Part shown: piece by piece, positions 1 to 10,636 of the stretch
How positions within the stretch are numbered: position 1 is the stretch's first letter
Layout of the letters: each line of letters starts with the position of its first letter
Source: Evernia prunastri
Lineage: Eukaryota; Ascomycota; Lecanoromycetes; Lecanorales; Parmeliaceae
NCBI GenBank assembly: GCA_003184365.1
Contig: NKYR01000089.1
Location: 148,280-172,819 of the forward strand
Reading direction: 5' to 3'
DNA: 24,540 bases
Made by a program: the position numbers and the translations under genes
Notes under the pieces: generated by a model
What the model saw: the letters and a program-made list of their open reading frames with translations, nothing else
Database searches by the model: none
What the model was told of the DNA's origin: nothing

Positions 1-782
1 AGCTTTAGCTTTTTCTCAAAATACTGGTGTATAAAAAAAGAATAAGGCGAGAATAATATCAGAGAGCTTTCAAAGCTCCAAAGTATGCCCCACATTTTGG
101 CGCTCTTGGCTTACGTGGCCTTGGCCATGAAACCTGACTATAACCTGACACTATAGCCGGACTATTGCTCGGAATAAATTACGAGCCGTTGCGCCGTTGT
201 TTCCATTTTCAAACTTGGTGCAAAACTGCAAACCAGTGTCGTGTGCCCTTTTTTCTTTCTTCAGGCAAATATAATATTTTCCCTAAAGATAAGTAAAAGT
301 ACTCGTACCTAGATTACATCAAGATAACATCAACGCATCATCATTACCGTACCTACCTACAATAACTGCGCAAATGATAACGCAAGGATATCATCGGGGA
401 TGATCAAGTGCGTCAAGCAAGTGCATGCATGCGGGAGCCACTCGCATCAACCTTCACTTTCCCTCCCCAACCCGTGAAATTTTAGCTGCAGCGAACAATC
501 ATAATACATATGCAGATAACTTCGCTCCGTTATTACACTCGCTACCAGCCAAGTTCTGCTTGCTCACATCTCCTGCGAGCTCGGAACACCTGCATACAAT
601 TGCTACCCTACCTGCTCATCTTGACGAGTCATTTCCGCACGAGGCGTCACATGTACGCTGTACCTAACGACAACCTGACGTGGCTTTCGCACCAGTTCGG
701 CGGAAAGCCGGGAGCTGCCTATCATGCCGCCTATCAACAATCTTTCTCTCTCTCTCTCTCTGTTTCTGTCCCGACTTCGCAT
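1..782. other. Left intergenic stretch, 3' flank of the transporter gene
   Basis: I see no convincing gene here. Short open frames exist on the plus strand (425-667 and 510-899), but they have low-complexity, unconserved-looking composition and no splice-linked continuation. The stretch is AT-rich on its left side. It ends with a CT microsatellite just downstream of the minus-strand transporter stop codon at 783-785, so the right part is probably that gene's 3' untranslated and terminator region. Confidence 0.5.
745..761. repeat. (TC)n microsatellite
   Basis: An uninterrupted run of alternating T and C, about 8.5 units, lies about 20 bp beyond the stop codon of the minus-strand transporter gene, probably in its 3' untranslated region. 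Confidence 0.8.
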
Positions 783-2056
783 TCAAGATACCCGTGGCGT
801 TGCATCAACCTCGCTGCGCAGATCCCTCGTCATTGTAGCTTCCACCTTTTTGCCCTTGGAGTCCAACTCTACCTTACTGTAGATTCCTGCACCCACTAGA
901 GTGACCAGCATACCCGCTCCATTCCACACTCCAACCGTGACATCAAAGAGCAGGATCCCTAGTAACACGGTGAGGCATTGTTTCAGGTTGGCGCACACGG
1001 TCATCGTCAGTGCACCTGCGAGTTTGTTCGTCTGGAAGGAGGAGACGTTGAGCAGAAAGGCTAGAAGTCCATTGCCGAGCAGTGCCGAACTGTATGGAAG
1101 TGTGAGGTTGCCTTCCGCGACCCAGGTGGAGAATGCGCTGGCTTCGCCGGTAGCGATAGCGTAAAGAAGAGATTGTAATGCCGCAAGAGGTGACATCCGG
1201 AGCAAGATCTCGAGCGCAGGGAGCGCGAGACTGCCCGTCATGATTCGATTGGACATGACCGTCTTGAGCGCGGAGAGGACGACGCCAAAGAGTGTGAGGG
1301 TGAAGCCGATGGCCGTAAAGTAGTAGTCACCGTACGTGGCTAAGCCGACGCCGAGTATGACCGGTATGAGGGATACGTAGGTAGCTTGGGAATATGTCCG
1401 TCCGTAGAAGAAGCGATAGATGAGGATGGTAAAGATGGGACAGGTAGATCGCATGATTTGGTGAAACGGTACGGAGACCATGGCCCTATTCGCATAAGTC
1501 AGTGTTGTTGACGGGCTGTGGTGCAGACGGTACTAACAATGACACGTTTGAAATGGCTATGTTGACGGTGAAGAGGAATGAGAAGCTGAGCAACACTAAG
1601 TTCTCTCGGGTCGTGAGCTTCGACATTTTGAAATGGCCGCGTAATAGGAGTATGTAGCAGCCCAAGGACGCTGATGTTGTGTGTAAGGTAGTGAGTAGCC
1701 ATGGGAAAGCGAACTGTGCAGCTCGTACGTCAGCACCAGTAGGGCATGCTGTCGGAGCAGCATGAACAGCCTTGCACAGCGATGGGGGGACGCACCTTTC
1801 CCAGTACTGCCTTGTTGTAGAGTGTGAGGGTGAGGTTCAAGCCGAAATACAAAGCCAAATAGAGATACTTGGTGCTTGTAGGTATTTGGTACTCTGGTGC
1901 GATGGTCGGGGTACTTTGCGCACGAGCATGTCGACTTTGAGCCTCGATATCGCTCTTGATGATCAGAGTTTCCTTTTCCATTTTTGAGTCTTGACTGTTG
2001 ATTCTCTCGTCTTCACTGCCATATGAGGAGTCGTGATAGGGACTTTTCTCGGCCAT
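783..2056 (-). CDS. Triose-phosphate/nucleotide-sugar-type transporter (DMT superfamily, TPT domain)
   Basis: Three exons on the minus strand: 2056-1796, 1713-1538 and 1485-783, giving 379 residues. The introns are GT-AG (GTGCGT...CAG and GTTAGT...TAG), and joining them restores a continuous TPT-domain protein. Residues 1-60 are polar and probably cytosolic, rich in Ser, Asp and Glu. They are followed by about ten hydrophobic segments, beginning YLYLALYFGLNLTLTLYNK. Family hallmarks visible across the exon joins are LTLYNKAVLGKFAFPWLLT, FTVNIAISNVSLAMVSVPFH and MRSTCPIFTI. These match fungal SLC35/DUF250-type carriers, which exchange phosphorylated sugars or nucleotide sugars across Golgi or ER membranes. 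The substrate cannot be read from the sequence. The upstream DNA on this strand is pyrimidine-rich (CTCTCAC repeats, 2094-2124). The start is the first ATG of the long open first exon. Confidence 0.88.
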
Positions 2057-3365
2057 TGTTGCTGCCGCGTAACACGCAAGAAAGGGAGGGTTCGGTGAGA
2101 GTGAGAGTAAGAGTGAGAGTGAGATATATGGAATATCTGCTGACCATGATTATACAGTGATCCTCGGCTAAGGTTTCGAAGGAGTGGAGAGCGCCAAGGC
2201 TGGTCTCTCAAGCTCTCCCAAATTGAGCCTGATGGCTAAAGGGTATTCATTGGGTCGCGGGATTTAGATGGGGTGTTGAGAGGGAGCAGGAAAGTTTGCC
2301 TGGAAGAGATGCCGTTCTTCTTCTTTCGGAGGGAAGGCCTAACCTGTACCGGCTGAGCCGAAGCTGCAAGGTAATCTGGTGACAGGCTGTGAGTAAAAGT
2401 GAGAGAGTGAGCCAGCTGCGGAGTCGAGGTACGAGCGCTGCAGGAGTAAGTGAGTAAGGTAAGAAGGAAGCTAGAAAAATGGCTCTGCTCTGCAAGCCAC
2501 TTTACTCCGCTCGCTGTATGATAAGGTAAAGCAAGTGGAGTAAGGTAAGGTAAGGTACGACGGTATGCCCCTTTTGATTTTCTCTAAAGATATCTTATAT
2601 TGTACTTGTCCTAACTCCTGACAGTAGCAATCACAATCATGATAATTATGTATAAGGGATTGAGCGAGCGACTTTTTTGAGTCAATAATAAGTAGGTAAT
2701 AACCAAGTATTGAGAACGGAAGCGAACGTTAATTAATCGACCGAATTATTACTCTTTTTGCTATTGGCTCGCAACTCCGAATGATAAAAAAAGACTTGGC
2801 ATTGATTAATTATTTCACTTATTTTTTATTATGTGTCGGTACGGATAACGGGAAGGCTTGAAATTTAAGCGGGCTTGCGTGGCTACCTGCTCTAGTCTTA
2901 AAGTACAATTCAAGCTTCCCTCCGAGCAGCCCCTTTCCATTTCATGATACTTAGCGTCCCCGCAAAATACTTTTATCTTCCTCACTTCTTGTTCTTGGCG
3001 ATAAGACTTCCAAAGTACGAACAAATAAAAGATTAGGCTCGTCAGGTACAACCCCTCTGACTTCTATGCAGCTTCAGGACCAATAATTATCATTAGTTAT
3101 TAGGTATCCTTCTTATTCTTTTTATTAACTTTATCATCTTTTTTTTGCTATGTGCGCCAAAGGCGCAGCTTGGCATTCCCCAATGCTCATCTACATTTCT
3201 TTGCTCCGAAACATATGTCTGATATAGACCCATCCACCGAAACCTCCTCGGAGACTCTGTTTTTTGGCAGGAGCGAAGTCCCCAATCAATGCTACTTATG
3301 CGCCGTCGCATCTGTCTCGCTTCAGACGACAATTAGACACTCATAATAGCATTCTACCTTTGGTG
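2057..3365. other. Intergenic region with GAGTGA and TAAGG repeats
   Basis: About 1.3 kb lies between the divergent transporter (minus) and glycosyltransferase-like (plus) genes, so it holds both promoters. At 2094-2124 there is an imperfect GTGAGA/GAGTGA hexamer repeat close upstream of the transporter start. At 2400-2470 there are further GTGAG/GTAAG-rich tracts. At 2541-2555 there are three exact tandem TAAGG units. From about 2580 to 3170 the DNA is distinctly AT-rich. Small open frames (2247-2495, 2815-3051, 3093-3332) show no recognisable protein character, and I do not call them as genes. Confidence 0.6.
2541..2555. repeat. (TAAGG)3 pentanucleotide repeat
   Basis: Three perfect tandem copies of TAAGG are followed directly by TACG. 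Related TAAGGTA/TACCTTA words recur at 2455-2465 and 8241-8270, so this may be a motif dispersed through the genome's intergenic DNA. Confidence 0.7.
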
Positions 3366-5048
3366 ATGGTCTTCCTTCGTGCCGGCGCCCGTGGCAGTTT
3401 TCTACAGAAATCAGTAATCATCATCTTAGCATTCATATGTATAGCTTCTTTGTTAGCGAACCGCGAGAAAGTGAGTCTTGACCGAATGACAAGTGGCACA
3501 GCATGGCTCCCGACTGAACCTTGATCAAATTAGCTTTCAACCTCGATAAATAATACGGTTGGACGGCCTCACCAAGCGACCACCCCGGGGGATGCTGCTA
3601 CACACAACGCCCAGGTGTCCACGGACGATGCGCCGGCTCCTACAAACGACTTCAAGGCTTCAGATGCCTATCTACACCTCCTCATACCCGCAACCAGCAG
3701 CAATCAATACCTCTGCCAGCTCCTCCTCTCCGCAGCTGTCCTAAACTACCCCAAACCCACCCTCATCAATTGGGCCGCCAAGGAAGACAACAATGCATAT
3801 GTTCAGCACATTGCAAAGGTCAACAAAATCCTGGAATACTTGAAAAGCTTTCCCGAAGGCAAAGAGAAGGACTTGGTCCTCATTGTTGATGGATACGATG
3901 TGTGGTTCCAGCTGCGTTCAGACGTGCTCATAAAGAGGTACTTTGCCATAAACGACGCCGCCAACAAAAGGATTGTCAAAAACCTTGGGAATGTGGCCGC
4001 AAAGCAGGACGTCAAACAGACGGTGATATTTGGCCCGGATAAGTTGTGTTGGCCCTCCGGGAACGATGGAGGCCGTGCTGCATGCTGGGCATTGCCCCAA
4101 TCCACGCTACCTAAAGATGCATTTGGCCCGATCAACGATACCGACATTGTCACCGCCATTTCCGACCCGGTCCACTCTCGCCCACGATGGCTGAATTCTG
4201 GAACCGTCATGGGTACTTTAGGAGACGTACGAGCTGTATTCCAGGCCACCTTGGATTTTGTTCTAAAGAACCACACCTCGGACTCGGACCAGTGGTATCT
4301 CGCTAATCTGTTTGCCGAGCAGGAGTACTCGCGTACATTACTGCAACAGAAGCCAACATTCAACGCGCCTGCAAAGCCGGAGATACCAGTCATTGAAAAG
4401 GGGCAGAAGACCGAATACCACATCGGGCTTGACTATGAATCCGAGCTTTTCCAAACTGTTGGCTACTACCAAAAATTCATCTCTTGGCTGTGGTACGACG
4501 CTGCCAAAGGCAAAGGGCAGCAGCTCAGCCAGTCCTTCACCAATCCCCACGGGTTCGAGCTCCCGGAGGACATCCTGGAATCGCCGCCACCTTTCTCTGT
4601 GGAAAGCAAGTCTCACTGGGAGACCACAATCGCGGGCGATGAAGAAACAAGGGAAGCGACAACCCAATTACCTCTCGATCGTAAGTGGAAGGATCTACCA
4701 CTTGCAACCAACGTCGTCACGAAACAAATATTCGCGGTTCTACATTTCACCTTTGTGAAAGAATTGCGAGATGAGTGGTGGCGGAAAATGTGGTACTACC
4801 AGCAAGGCAAAGAACTGCTCCTGGCCTCCACCAGACAGCCCAAGGCTCCAACCATCGACAAGCCCGTTCAAGGACGCATGTGGTGGAACGCGGAAGCGTC
4901 GCACCTGGCGGATTCCGAACAGACCCTGAAGTCGACGCAGGGCCAGAAGGGCGGTGCCTGGAGTGACAAGGGGAAATGGGTCCCATGGGACGAGGTCTGC
5001 TTGGCGTATGAAGGGCTCATTTTCCCCCCGAAGAAGCAAGGCCGATGA
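3366..5048 (+). CDS. Type II membrane glycosyltransferase-like protein (PLOD-GT-like fold)
   Basis: Two exons, 3366-3470 and 3534-5048, with a 63-nt GTGAGT...TAG intron; 539 residues. The short first exon encodes a basic N-terminus and one hydrophobic segment at about residues 16-31 (VIIILAFICIASLLA). This is a signal anchor, so the protein is predicted to be a type II protein of the ER/Golgi with a lumenal domain. The lumenal part has glycosyltransferase features: DLVLIVDGYDVWFQL (DGYD at about 154-157, a plausible metal/nucleotide-sugar DxxD site), then WLNSGTVMG and SDQWYLANLF, in the order seen in GT domains of procollagen-type galactosyl/glucosyltransferases. Fungi have a family of uncharacterised proteins of this shape. 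The donor, the acceptor and activity itself are inference. Without the first exon the protein would lack its anchor, which supports the spliced start at 3366. Confidence 0.8.
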
Positions 5049-5303
5049 AGGCCGAGTGAATTGGATGGCGCTCAGGCGGGTTGGATGTCATCTGTAAGTA
5101 ATAAATATACGTACGTATAAACGAATTCATGATCTTCCATCGTCAAATTAAGTCGAGATGGCCGGTTCATATTTGTATGACTTTTGCAATCTTCAAAGAA
5201 TTCATGGGAGAGTTACATATTTCGACAACTATCTATCGATCTACAGTAGTCAACCGCATATATTTCATCCCGCTGCTATTTCCCCCTGCACCCTATCCGT
5301 GTA

Positions 5304-5349
<46 letters not shown>

Positions 5350-5699
5350 TACCGTCCAACGGCACATATATTATTGAAACTACAACCGCCGAAAAGAGTC
5401 ACGCCCACAGCAAGTGCAAGATGCCGCTTGACGTCATTTTTTACAGGGGAAAATTTGAAAACCCACAAAGTAACATGTTCAATTTTACTGCACGGAAGTG
5501 ACAGCTACTTTCTACAGCAGAGAATTTATCGTCCAGGCATTTAAACATTCGAGTCCGCGGTCAACCCACAACCAACGTTGGACGTTCGAGACTTGTAAGG
5601 GCCCTCGTTACCCTTTTATTTTTTCCCACCCACCGGCATCACCAAGGTCCAGAGCTGCCGTTCGCGGCTCCGCGCATAGGTACTCTCTCTAGAGTACCT
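5049..5699. other. Intergenic region / promoter of the Dal5-type transporter
   Basis: About 650 bp contain the 3' flank of the glycosyltransferase-like gene, an (ATT)14 microsatellite and the promoter and 5' leader of the MFS gene. The open frames at 5129-5377 and 5158-5544 owe their length mainly to the microsatellite (poly-Leu or poly-Ile) and are not credible genes. Confidence 0.6.
5305..5346. repeat. (ATT)14 microsatellite
   Basis: Fourteen perfect ATT units (42 bp) with no interruption, between the glycosyltransferase-like and MFS genes. This locus is likely to be length-polymorphic. Confidence 0.95.
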
Positions 5700-5702
5700 A
5701 TG
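5675..5702 (+). promoter_or_regulatory. Perfect 12-bp hairpin containing the MFS start codon
   Basis: The arms CATAGGTACTCT (5675-5686) and AGAGTACCTATG (5691-5702) are exact reverse complements separated by CTCT. The last three bases of the right arm are the ATG of the downstream transporter. In the mRNA the start codon would therefore be the base of a 12-bp stem with a 4-nt loop. A stem of this kind at an initiation codon can slow scanning or initiation; any regulatory role here is inference. The same DNA could also be a palindromic protein-binding site. Confidence 0.6.
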
Positions 5703-7743
5703 GCTTCACAGCAAGAGAAAAGCGGACCGGCCACGCCGCGCCCTTCCTCCATCCGCGACGACGACTCGAGCCTCGAGTCTTCGGGGAAGGACCTCGCGGC
5801 GGCGATTGTGCCGGAGCGCGCGCAGGGGTTCGACCGCGCGGCGGAAAGGCGGGTCGTGCGGAGGATTGATCGGGTGCTGATCCCGTGGATGTGGCTCGGT
5901 TATGGGTTTGTGTATTATGACAAGGTGAGTTAGAGATGAAGAGGGGAGTTGTTTGGAGATGAGTTTGGGGAGAATTAGAGAGAGAGAGAGAGAGATGTGA
6001 TCTGATGAAAAAGGCCATCCTGGGCAGCGCCGTCCTCTTCGGCATGACCGAGGACCTCGCCCTCAGCGTCGTCGACACGCGCACCCACCCGCCCACGACC
6101 GTCACCACGCGCCTCAGCTGGGCGACGTCGGTCTTCTACTTCGGCATGCTCGCGGGGCTCTACCCGATGACGTTCGCGCTCCAGCGCTTCCGCGTCGGCA
6201 GGGTCCTCGGCGTCCTCGTCGTCCTCTGGGGCGCGATCGCCATGCTCACGGCGGCGGTCACGTCGTGGCGGGGCCTCTTCGCCCAGCGCTTCTTTCTCGG
6301 CTTCGTGGAGAGCGTGGTCCCGACGGCTTTCATGTGCATCGTCAGCGGGTATTACACACAGCGGGAACAGGCGCTCCGCCAGAGTTGGTGGTTTTCCTCG
6401 ACGGGTGGGTGGACGGTCATCGGTGGGGCGTTGAACTATGGCTTCGCTCAGATCACGGGTGGGGCGTTGGCGAGGTGGCAGTATATTTATCTTTTGGCTG
6501 GCTCGCTGACGGTGCTTTTTGGATGTGCCTGTTTTGCGGTTCCCAATTCCGAGGTGTCGGCTTGGTATGTACGTTTCGGAGTGGACTGTTCCTGTTTGGT
6601 GGCGTATTGGCGCCACAAGTGGGAGCAGAAAGCTCCTTTGCTCATTCGAAAAGTCTTGTTGCTTAGTGTCATGCCATGTTCCGGCAGCCAAACGATGTCT
6701 TTGCTCTTCGAATGTGTCTCAATTCTCGGGACCTTAACATATGAAGAGCGGCGCTGACTCTCAAATCCGAGCCAGGTTTCTGACGCCGGCGGAGCGTATA
6801 GTTGCAGTAGAGAGACTGCGGAGAGGCCAGACGGGCGTACGCTGTCAGAAGCTGAAGGTTTCCCAGATTCGAGAGGCGGCATTGGATGTCAAGATTTGGC
6901 TCGTTGCGCTCATGATGGCTGCGGCCTATACTGTCAATGGTGCTGTCAGTGGCTTTGGACCTCTCATTGTATCTACTTTTGGGTAAGTCTGCCTCCACGA
7001 GCTTGGCGGCTTTCTCAACCCCTTGCTGACCAAAGGATAAAACAGCTGGTCGACTCTCGACTCGATCCTTCTTCAATTCCCACTCGGCGGCGTCTGTTTC
7101 ATCTTCATCCTCCTGACCGGATATCTTTCCAGCAAGATACCTAACATTCGCATCATCCTCCTGATCCTCTGCTGCCTACCTGTAATCGCTGGCTGTGCAA
7201 TGATCTGGCGGAGCAGCTGGACGCATCGAGCTGCCACACCCGTAGCTGGCTACACTCTGATTGGATTCTTCGGACCGGTCGTTAGTTTGATAATTAGTAT
7301 TGGCATGGCCAATGTTGCAGGTGCCACCAAGAAGAGCTGCACTGCAGCCGCCATCTTTGTTGCGTACTGCGTTGGAAATGTAAGCCACGATGACACCCTC
7401 TCCACACTTGAATAGCACTGGTCTGATATTTGGATGCAGATAATCGGACCGCAGCTGATCAAAACGCCGACGATTAAACGACATTATCCTGAGTTATGGC
7501 TCGGTCTCATTATTTGGTGTGTGCTTGATGATATTTCCCCTTTCAGAAATTGTTGAGGGCTGCTAATAATGTTTTGGTATTAGCTACTGCATTGTCATCA
7601 TTCTGGCCGTGGCATTATACTTTGTACTTGCAGTGGAGAACAAGCGCCGAGAGAGTCTCCGAGTGGACGAGGAAGAGAGAGATCGACTGGCGTTCATGGA
7701 TCTGACAGACGGAGAGAACCCATACTTTCGCTTTGTGCTATAA
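5700..7743 (+). CDS. MFS transporter, allantoate-permease/Dal5-like anion:cation symporter family
   Basis: Six exons: 5700-5924, 6014-6564, 6776-6982, 7046-7379, 7440-7516 and 7584-7743, all with GT-AG introns; 517 residues. Family signatures are read across the joins: RVLIPWMWLGYGFVYYDK, AVLFGMTEDLAL, the WRGLFAQRFFLGFVESVVPT segment, SGYYTQREQALRQSWWFSS, AWFLTPAER (across the second intron), SWSTLDSILLQFPLGG and a GNIIGPQLI segment. These fit plasma-membrane permeases for allantoate, nicotinate, ureidosuccinate or other organic anions. The exact substrate cannot be told. Residues 1-52 are a polar cytosolic tail. The second intron is long (211 nt) and nearly open, so its retention would give a truncated protein ending in an unrelated tail of about 65 residues. 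The first intron contains an (AG)9 run at 5977-5994. The first two exons are markedly richer in G/C-ending codons than the later ones. No alternative start is available, because the next Met lies at the first membrane segment. Confidence 0.9.
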
Positions 7744-8143
7744 CGTAAAGTATATAAAGTACCGGTACCTACGTTATGGGGAGACACTCTCGAGATTAGA
7801 TTAGCAGCCGAGATGGTCAACATGCATGTCTCAAGTAAGGTTTCTTCTCCAGTGTCCAGGCTATCATTGCTATATGGAGGAATAGCGCTGTGCGTGATCA
7901 ATTTTTAACACTGGTCACGCTCAAGCTTGTGTGAAGCTTAATAATTACTACTCTATCGTTATTCGTTCAGCCATGTCCGGAGGAAGGACCGCCTTTCCTA
8001 CAAGTCAGAAATCTCTTGGACTCTTTACTACGAAATAATTAGGCATCTCCATGTCTGAATCTCTCGACGCTATGCATTGGCATATCATTTCCTGCTCTTC
8101 TCTAGTCTTCGAAACGATTTTATAATGGTAATATTGTTTTCGT

Positions 8144-8201
8144 TATCCTTATAATCATCATAATCATCGTCGTCGTCATCATCATTCATCATCATCATCA
8201 A
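8144..8201. repeat. Imperfect (CAT)n/(CGT)n trinucleotide tract
   Basis: A run dominated by ATCATC and CGTCGT triplets, with interruptions, lies in the upstream region of the sugar porter gene. Confidence 0.75.
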
Positions 8202-8211
8202 GGTCGGATGA

Positions 8212-8254
8212 GATGCTGGCAAAGATGCTGGCAAAGATACTAAGGTACCTTAGT
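8212..8254. repeat. 12-bp tandem duplication followed by a 16-bp palindrome
   Basis: GATGCTGGCAAA occurs twice in tandem (8212-8223 and 8224-8235). It is followed directly by ACTAAGGTACCTTAGT (8239-8254), which equals its own reverse complement and contains the TAAGGTA word seen elsewhere between genes. A palindrome of this length is not rare by chance in 24 kb, so function is open. Confidence 0.6.
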
Positions 8255-8627
8255 AAGTAAGGTAGTACTAGCAATTGGCCGACTTAGCCTTTCCTGGGGC
8301 CCCGCTCGCTCCGTTCAAAAGTTCAACGCTCATTTATGTATCATTATCATTTTACCCCGCAACCTTCAAATAAAAATTTGGCCAAATCTTGTACCTCTAT
8401 CCCTTCATCCAATAATTGAGTATGAGCCTAAGTATACAGAATCGCCGAAGATTTCACCGATTTGCATGGGGCTGAGACAAGTCAAACCCTTTACATCGCC
8501 CTGCACATCTAGCACCATCAACGTCATGCATTGCATCGCCTATCATGCCTACCTTATGGGCTACCTTATGCATACAAAAAAGTCCAGACCCACCACATCC
8601 TGGCCTTCTGTCAAATCCTTCTCCCTT

Positions 8628-8635
8628 TATATAAA
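8628..8635 (+). promoter_or_regulatory. TATA-like element of the sugar porter gene
   Basis: TATATAAA lies 78 bp upstream of the ATG at 8713. The spacing suits a TATA box with a leader of roughly 30-50 nt. The start context (CACAATG) is a good fungal initiation context. Confidence 0.55.
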
Positions 8636-8712
8636 CCAATTGGACGGCACTCTTTTCCTCCCGGCTTCAAACCCTAAGAAGCATTACCATTGACTACAGA
8701 CACATCTTCACA

Positions 8713-10636
8713 ATGTCGAATGATAGTCCCCCCAACGGTTCTAGCGAGAAGGGATACTCGCCCAATGACACCATGGAACGATATGTCGACGGCAAACTCG
8801 AAGTCGAGCACGTCGAGCCCGACTCCAGACGTGGCGACTCTATGGTCCCCCGCAACTTGTCCGTAGCAACGGACAATGGCCGACAATACTCCACTGGTGG
8901 AACCAGAAGACAGAGCCAATGGGAGGCCATGAAGATCGCCAAAGAGGGCGGCGTCGAGATTGACGAAGAGATCGAGTTGCTCGAGGAAGAATTGCGCAAC
9001 AACCCTGTCCCGCACAGCATCTTCGCCCCGGTCATCAACTTCAAGAACCCTGCCCACTTCACCTGGTTGCTGGTTGGCTTCGCCTCCATGGGAGGCTTGC
9101 TATCTGGTATCGATCAATCGCTCATCTCCGGTGCCAATCTCTACATGCCCACGAGCTTACACCTCGACACCTCACAGGTCTCCCTCGTGGCTTCTGGCGT
9201 ACCGCTCGGTGCAATTGGTGGTGCTCTTCTCCTCGGGCCTCTGAACGAGGCAGTAGGCCGCAGGATGGCCATCATCATCTCGCTCGTCCTCTACACGGTT
9301 GGTGCGGCTTTGGAAGCAGGTGCCATTAGTTTTGGTATGATGGTCGCCGGTCGTGTAATCTTAGGCCTTGGTGTTGGCCTTGAAGGGGGAACGGTTCCTG
9401 TCTACGTAGCCGAATCCGTGGCTAGGAAGTACCGTGGGAATCTGGTCTCCCTTTACCAGTTCAACATTGCTCTTGGCGAGGTCTTTGGTTATGTCGTTGC
9501 CGCCATTTTTGTCAATGTCAAGGTAAAGCCATCCGCTCCAGTTCAAATGCCACGCTTGCTAACACGCATAACAGAGCGGCAGCTGGCGCTATATGCTCGG
9601 CTCCTCACTCGTATTCTCCACCATCATGTTGGCAGGCATGTTCTTCATGCCCGAGTCTCCCCGCTTCCTCATGCACAAAGGCCGCACCCTTGAGGCATTC
9701 AACGTCTGGAAGCGTATTCGTGGGACGGAGCTCCAAGAAAACCGTGAAGAATTCTTCGTTATGAAGCACTCCGTGCTCAACGAGCTCGAATCCAAAGAAA
9801 CCCGCTCCGGCGGCTTCGCTTGGCTCGACTTCATCACCGTGCCTCGTGCTCGCCGCTCCATCGTCTATGCCAACATCATGATCTTTCTGGGACAATTTAC
9901 CGGTATCAATGCAATTATGTACTATATGGCCACCTTAATGAACCAAGTCGGCTTCGACAGCAAGCAGTCCGTCTTCATGTCGCTCGTTGGCGGCGGCTCC
10001 CTCCTCCTCGGCACCATCCCCGCCATCTTCTACATGGAGCGCTTCGGCCGCCGTTTCTGGGCCTGTGCCATGCTCCCCGGCTTCTTCCTCGGCCTCCTCA
10101 TCATCGGATGCTCCTACCTCATCGACTCCAACACCAACGTCGGCGGCGCCGAGGGCTGTTACATCACCGGCCTCATCCTCTACGAAGGCTTCTTCGGCTC
10201 CTACGCCTGCCTCACCTGGGTCCTGCCGGCCGAGGTCTACCCGACCTACCTCCGCTCCTACGGCATGGAGACCTCGGACGTCACCCTCTTCTTCTGCTCC
10301 TGGCTCGTCACCTACTTCTTCTCCGACATGCAGGCCGCCATGTCCCGCATCGGCCTCACCCTCGGCTTCTACGGCGGCATCGCCGTCCTCGGCTGGTTCT
10401 ACCAGCTGGCCTTCATGCCCGAGACGAAGAACAAGACGCTCGAGGAGATCGACATCCTCTTCTCGCAGCCGACGGGCCAGCTCGTCCGGCAGAACCTCAA
10501 GGGCGTCGCGGAGAACATGTCCGATCTGGCGCACGGGCGGTGGGGGAGGGTGTTCAGACCGAGCCCGGAGAGTCCGCTGCCGGAGATCCACAATGATACC
10601 CCCGTGGGGCCGATGTCGAATGTGGTGCAGGGTTGA
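8713..10636 (+). CDS. MFS sugar transporter (sugar porter family)
   Basis: Two exons, 8713-9522 and 9575-10636, with a 52-nt intron (GTAAAG...CAG, with CTAAC inside); 623 residues. Sugar-porter motifs appear in order: GGLLSGIDQSLISGA in the first membrane segment, NEAVGRRMA after the second, GGTVPVYVAESVARKYRG, PESPRFLMHKGR before the central loop, GQFTGINAIMYYM, MERFGRRFW, PAEVYPTYLRSYGM and PETKNKTLEEID at the end of the last segment. This is the full 12-helix layout for proton-coupled hexose or polyol uptake at the plasma membrane; the substrate is not decidable. The N-terminal cytosolic extension of about 115 residues is longer than in yeast Hxt proteins and includes an acidic stretch (EIDEEIELLEEEL). 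From about 9960 onward the codons become almost uniformly C- or G-ending, unlike the first exon. Confidence 0.92.

Larger units (their letters stand above)
7744..8712. other. Repeat-rich intergenic region upstream of the sugar porter
   Basis: About 970 bp with no credible gene. It holds an imperfect CAT/CGT trinucleotide tract at about 8144-8201, a tandem 12-bp duplication at 8212-8235, a 16-bp perfect palindrome at 8239-8254 and a TATA-like element near the right end. Between 8521 and 8580 the word CTACCTTATG occurs twice in close succession. The small open frames at 8454-8639 and 8466-8693 have no recognisable content. Confidence 0.6.

Noticed and set aside
5129..5544. Open frames with poly-Leu or poly-Ile runs near 5300
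   Set aside because: Their length comes from reading through the (ATT)14 microsatellite.
7740..7777. Inverted repeat ATAACGTA / TACGTTAT overlapping the stop codon of the Dal5-type gene, enclosing the palindrome GTACCGGTAC
   Set aside because: Arms of 8 bp with a 22-nt spacer are common by chance in a window of this size, so I do not treat it as a terminator or as a partner of the start-codon hairpin.
783..10636. Biosynthetic gene cluster formed by the transporters and the glycosyltransferase-like gene
   Set aside because: No core biosynthetic enzyme (PKS, NRPS, terpene synthase), tailoring oxidase or pathway regulator is present. The genes look like unrelated neighbours.
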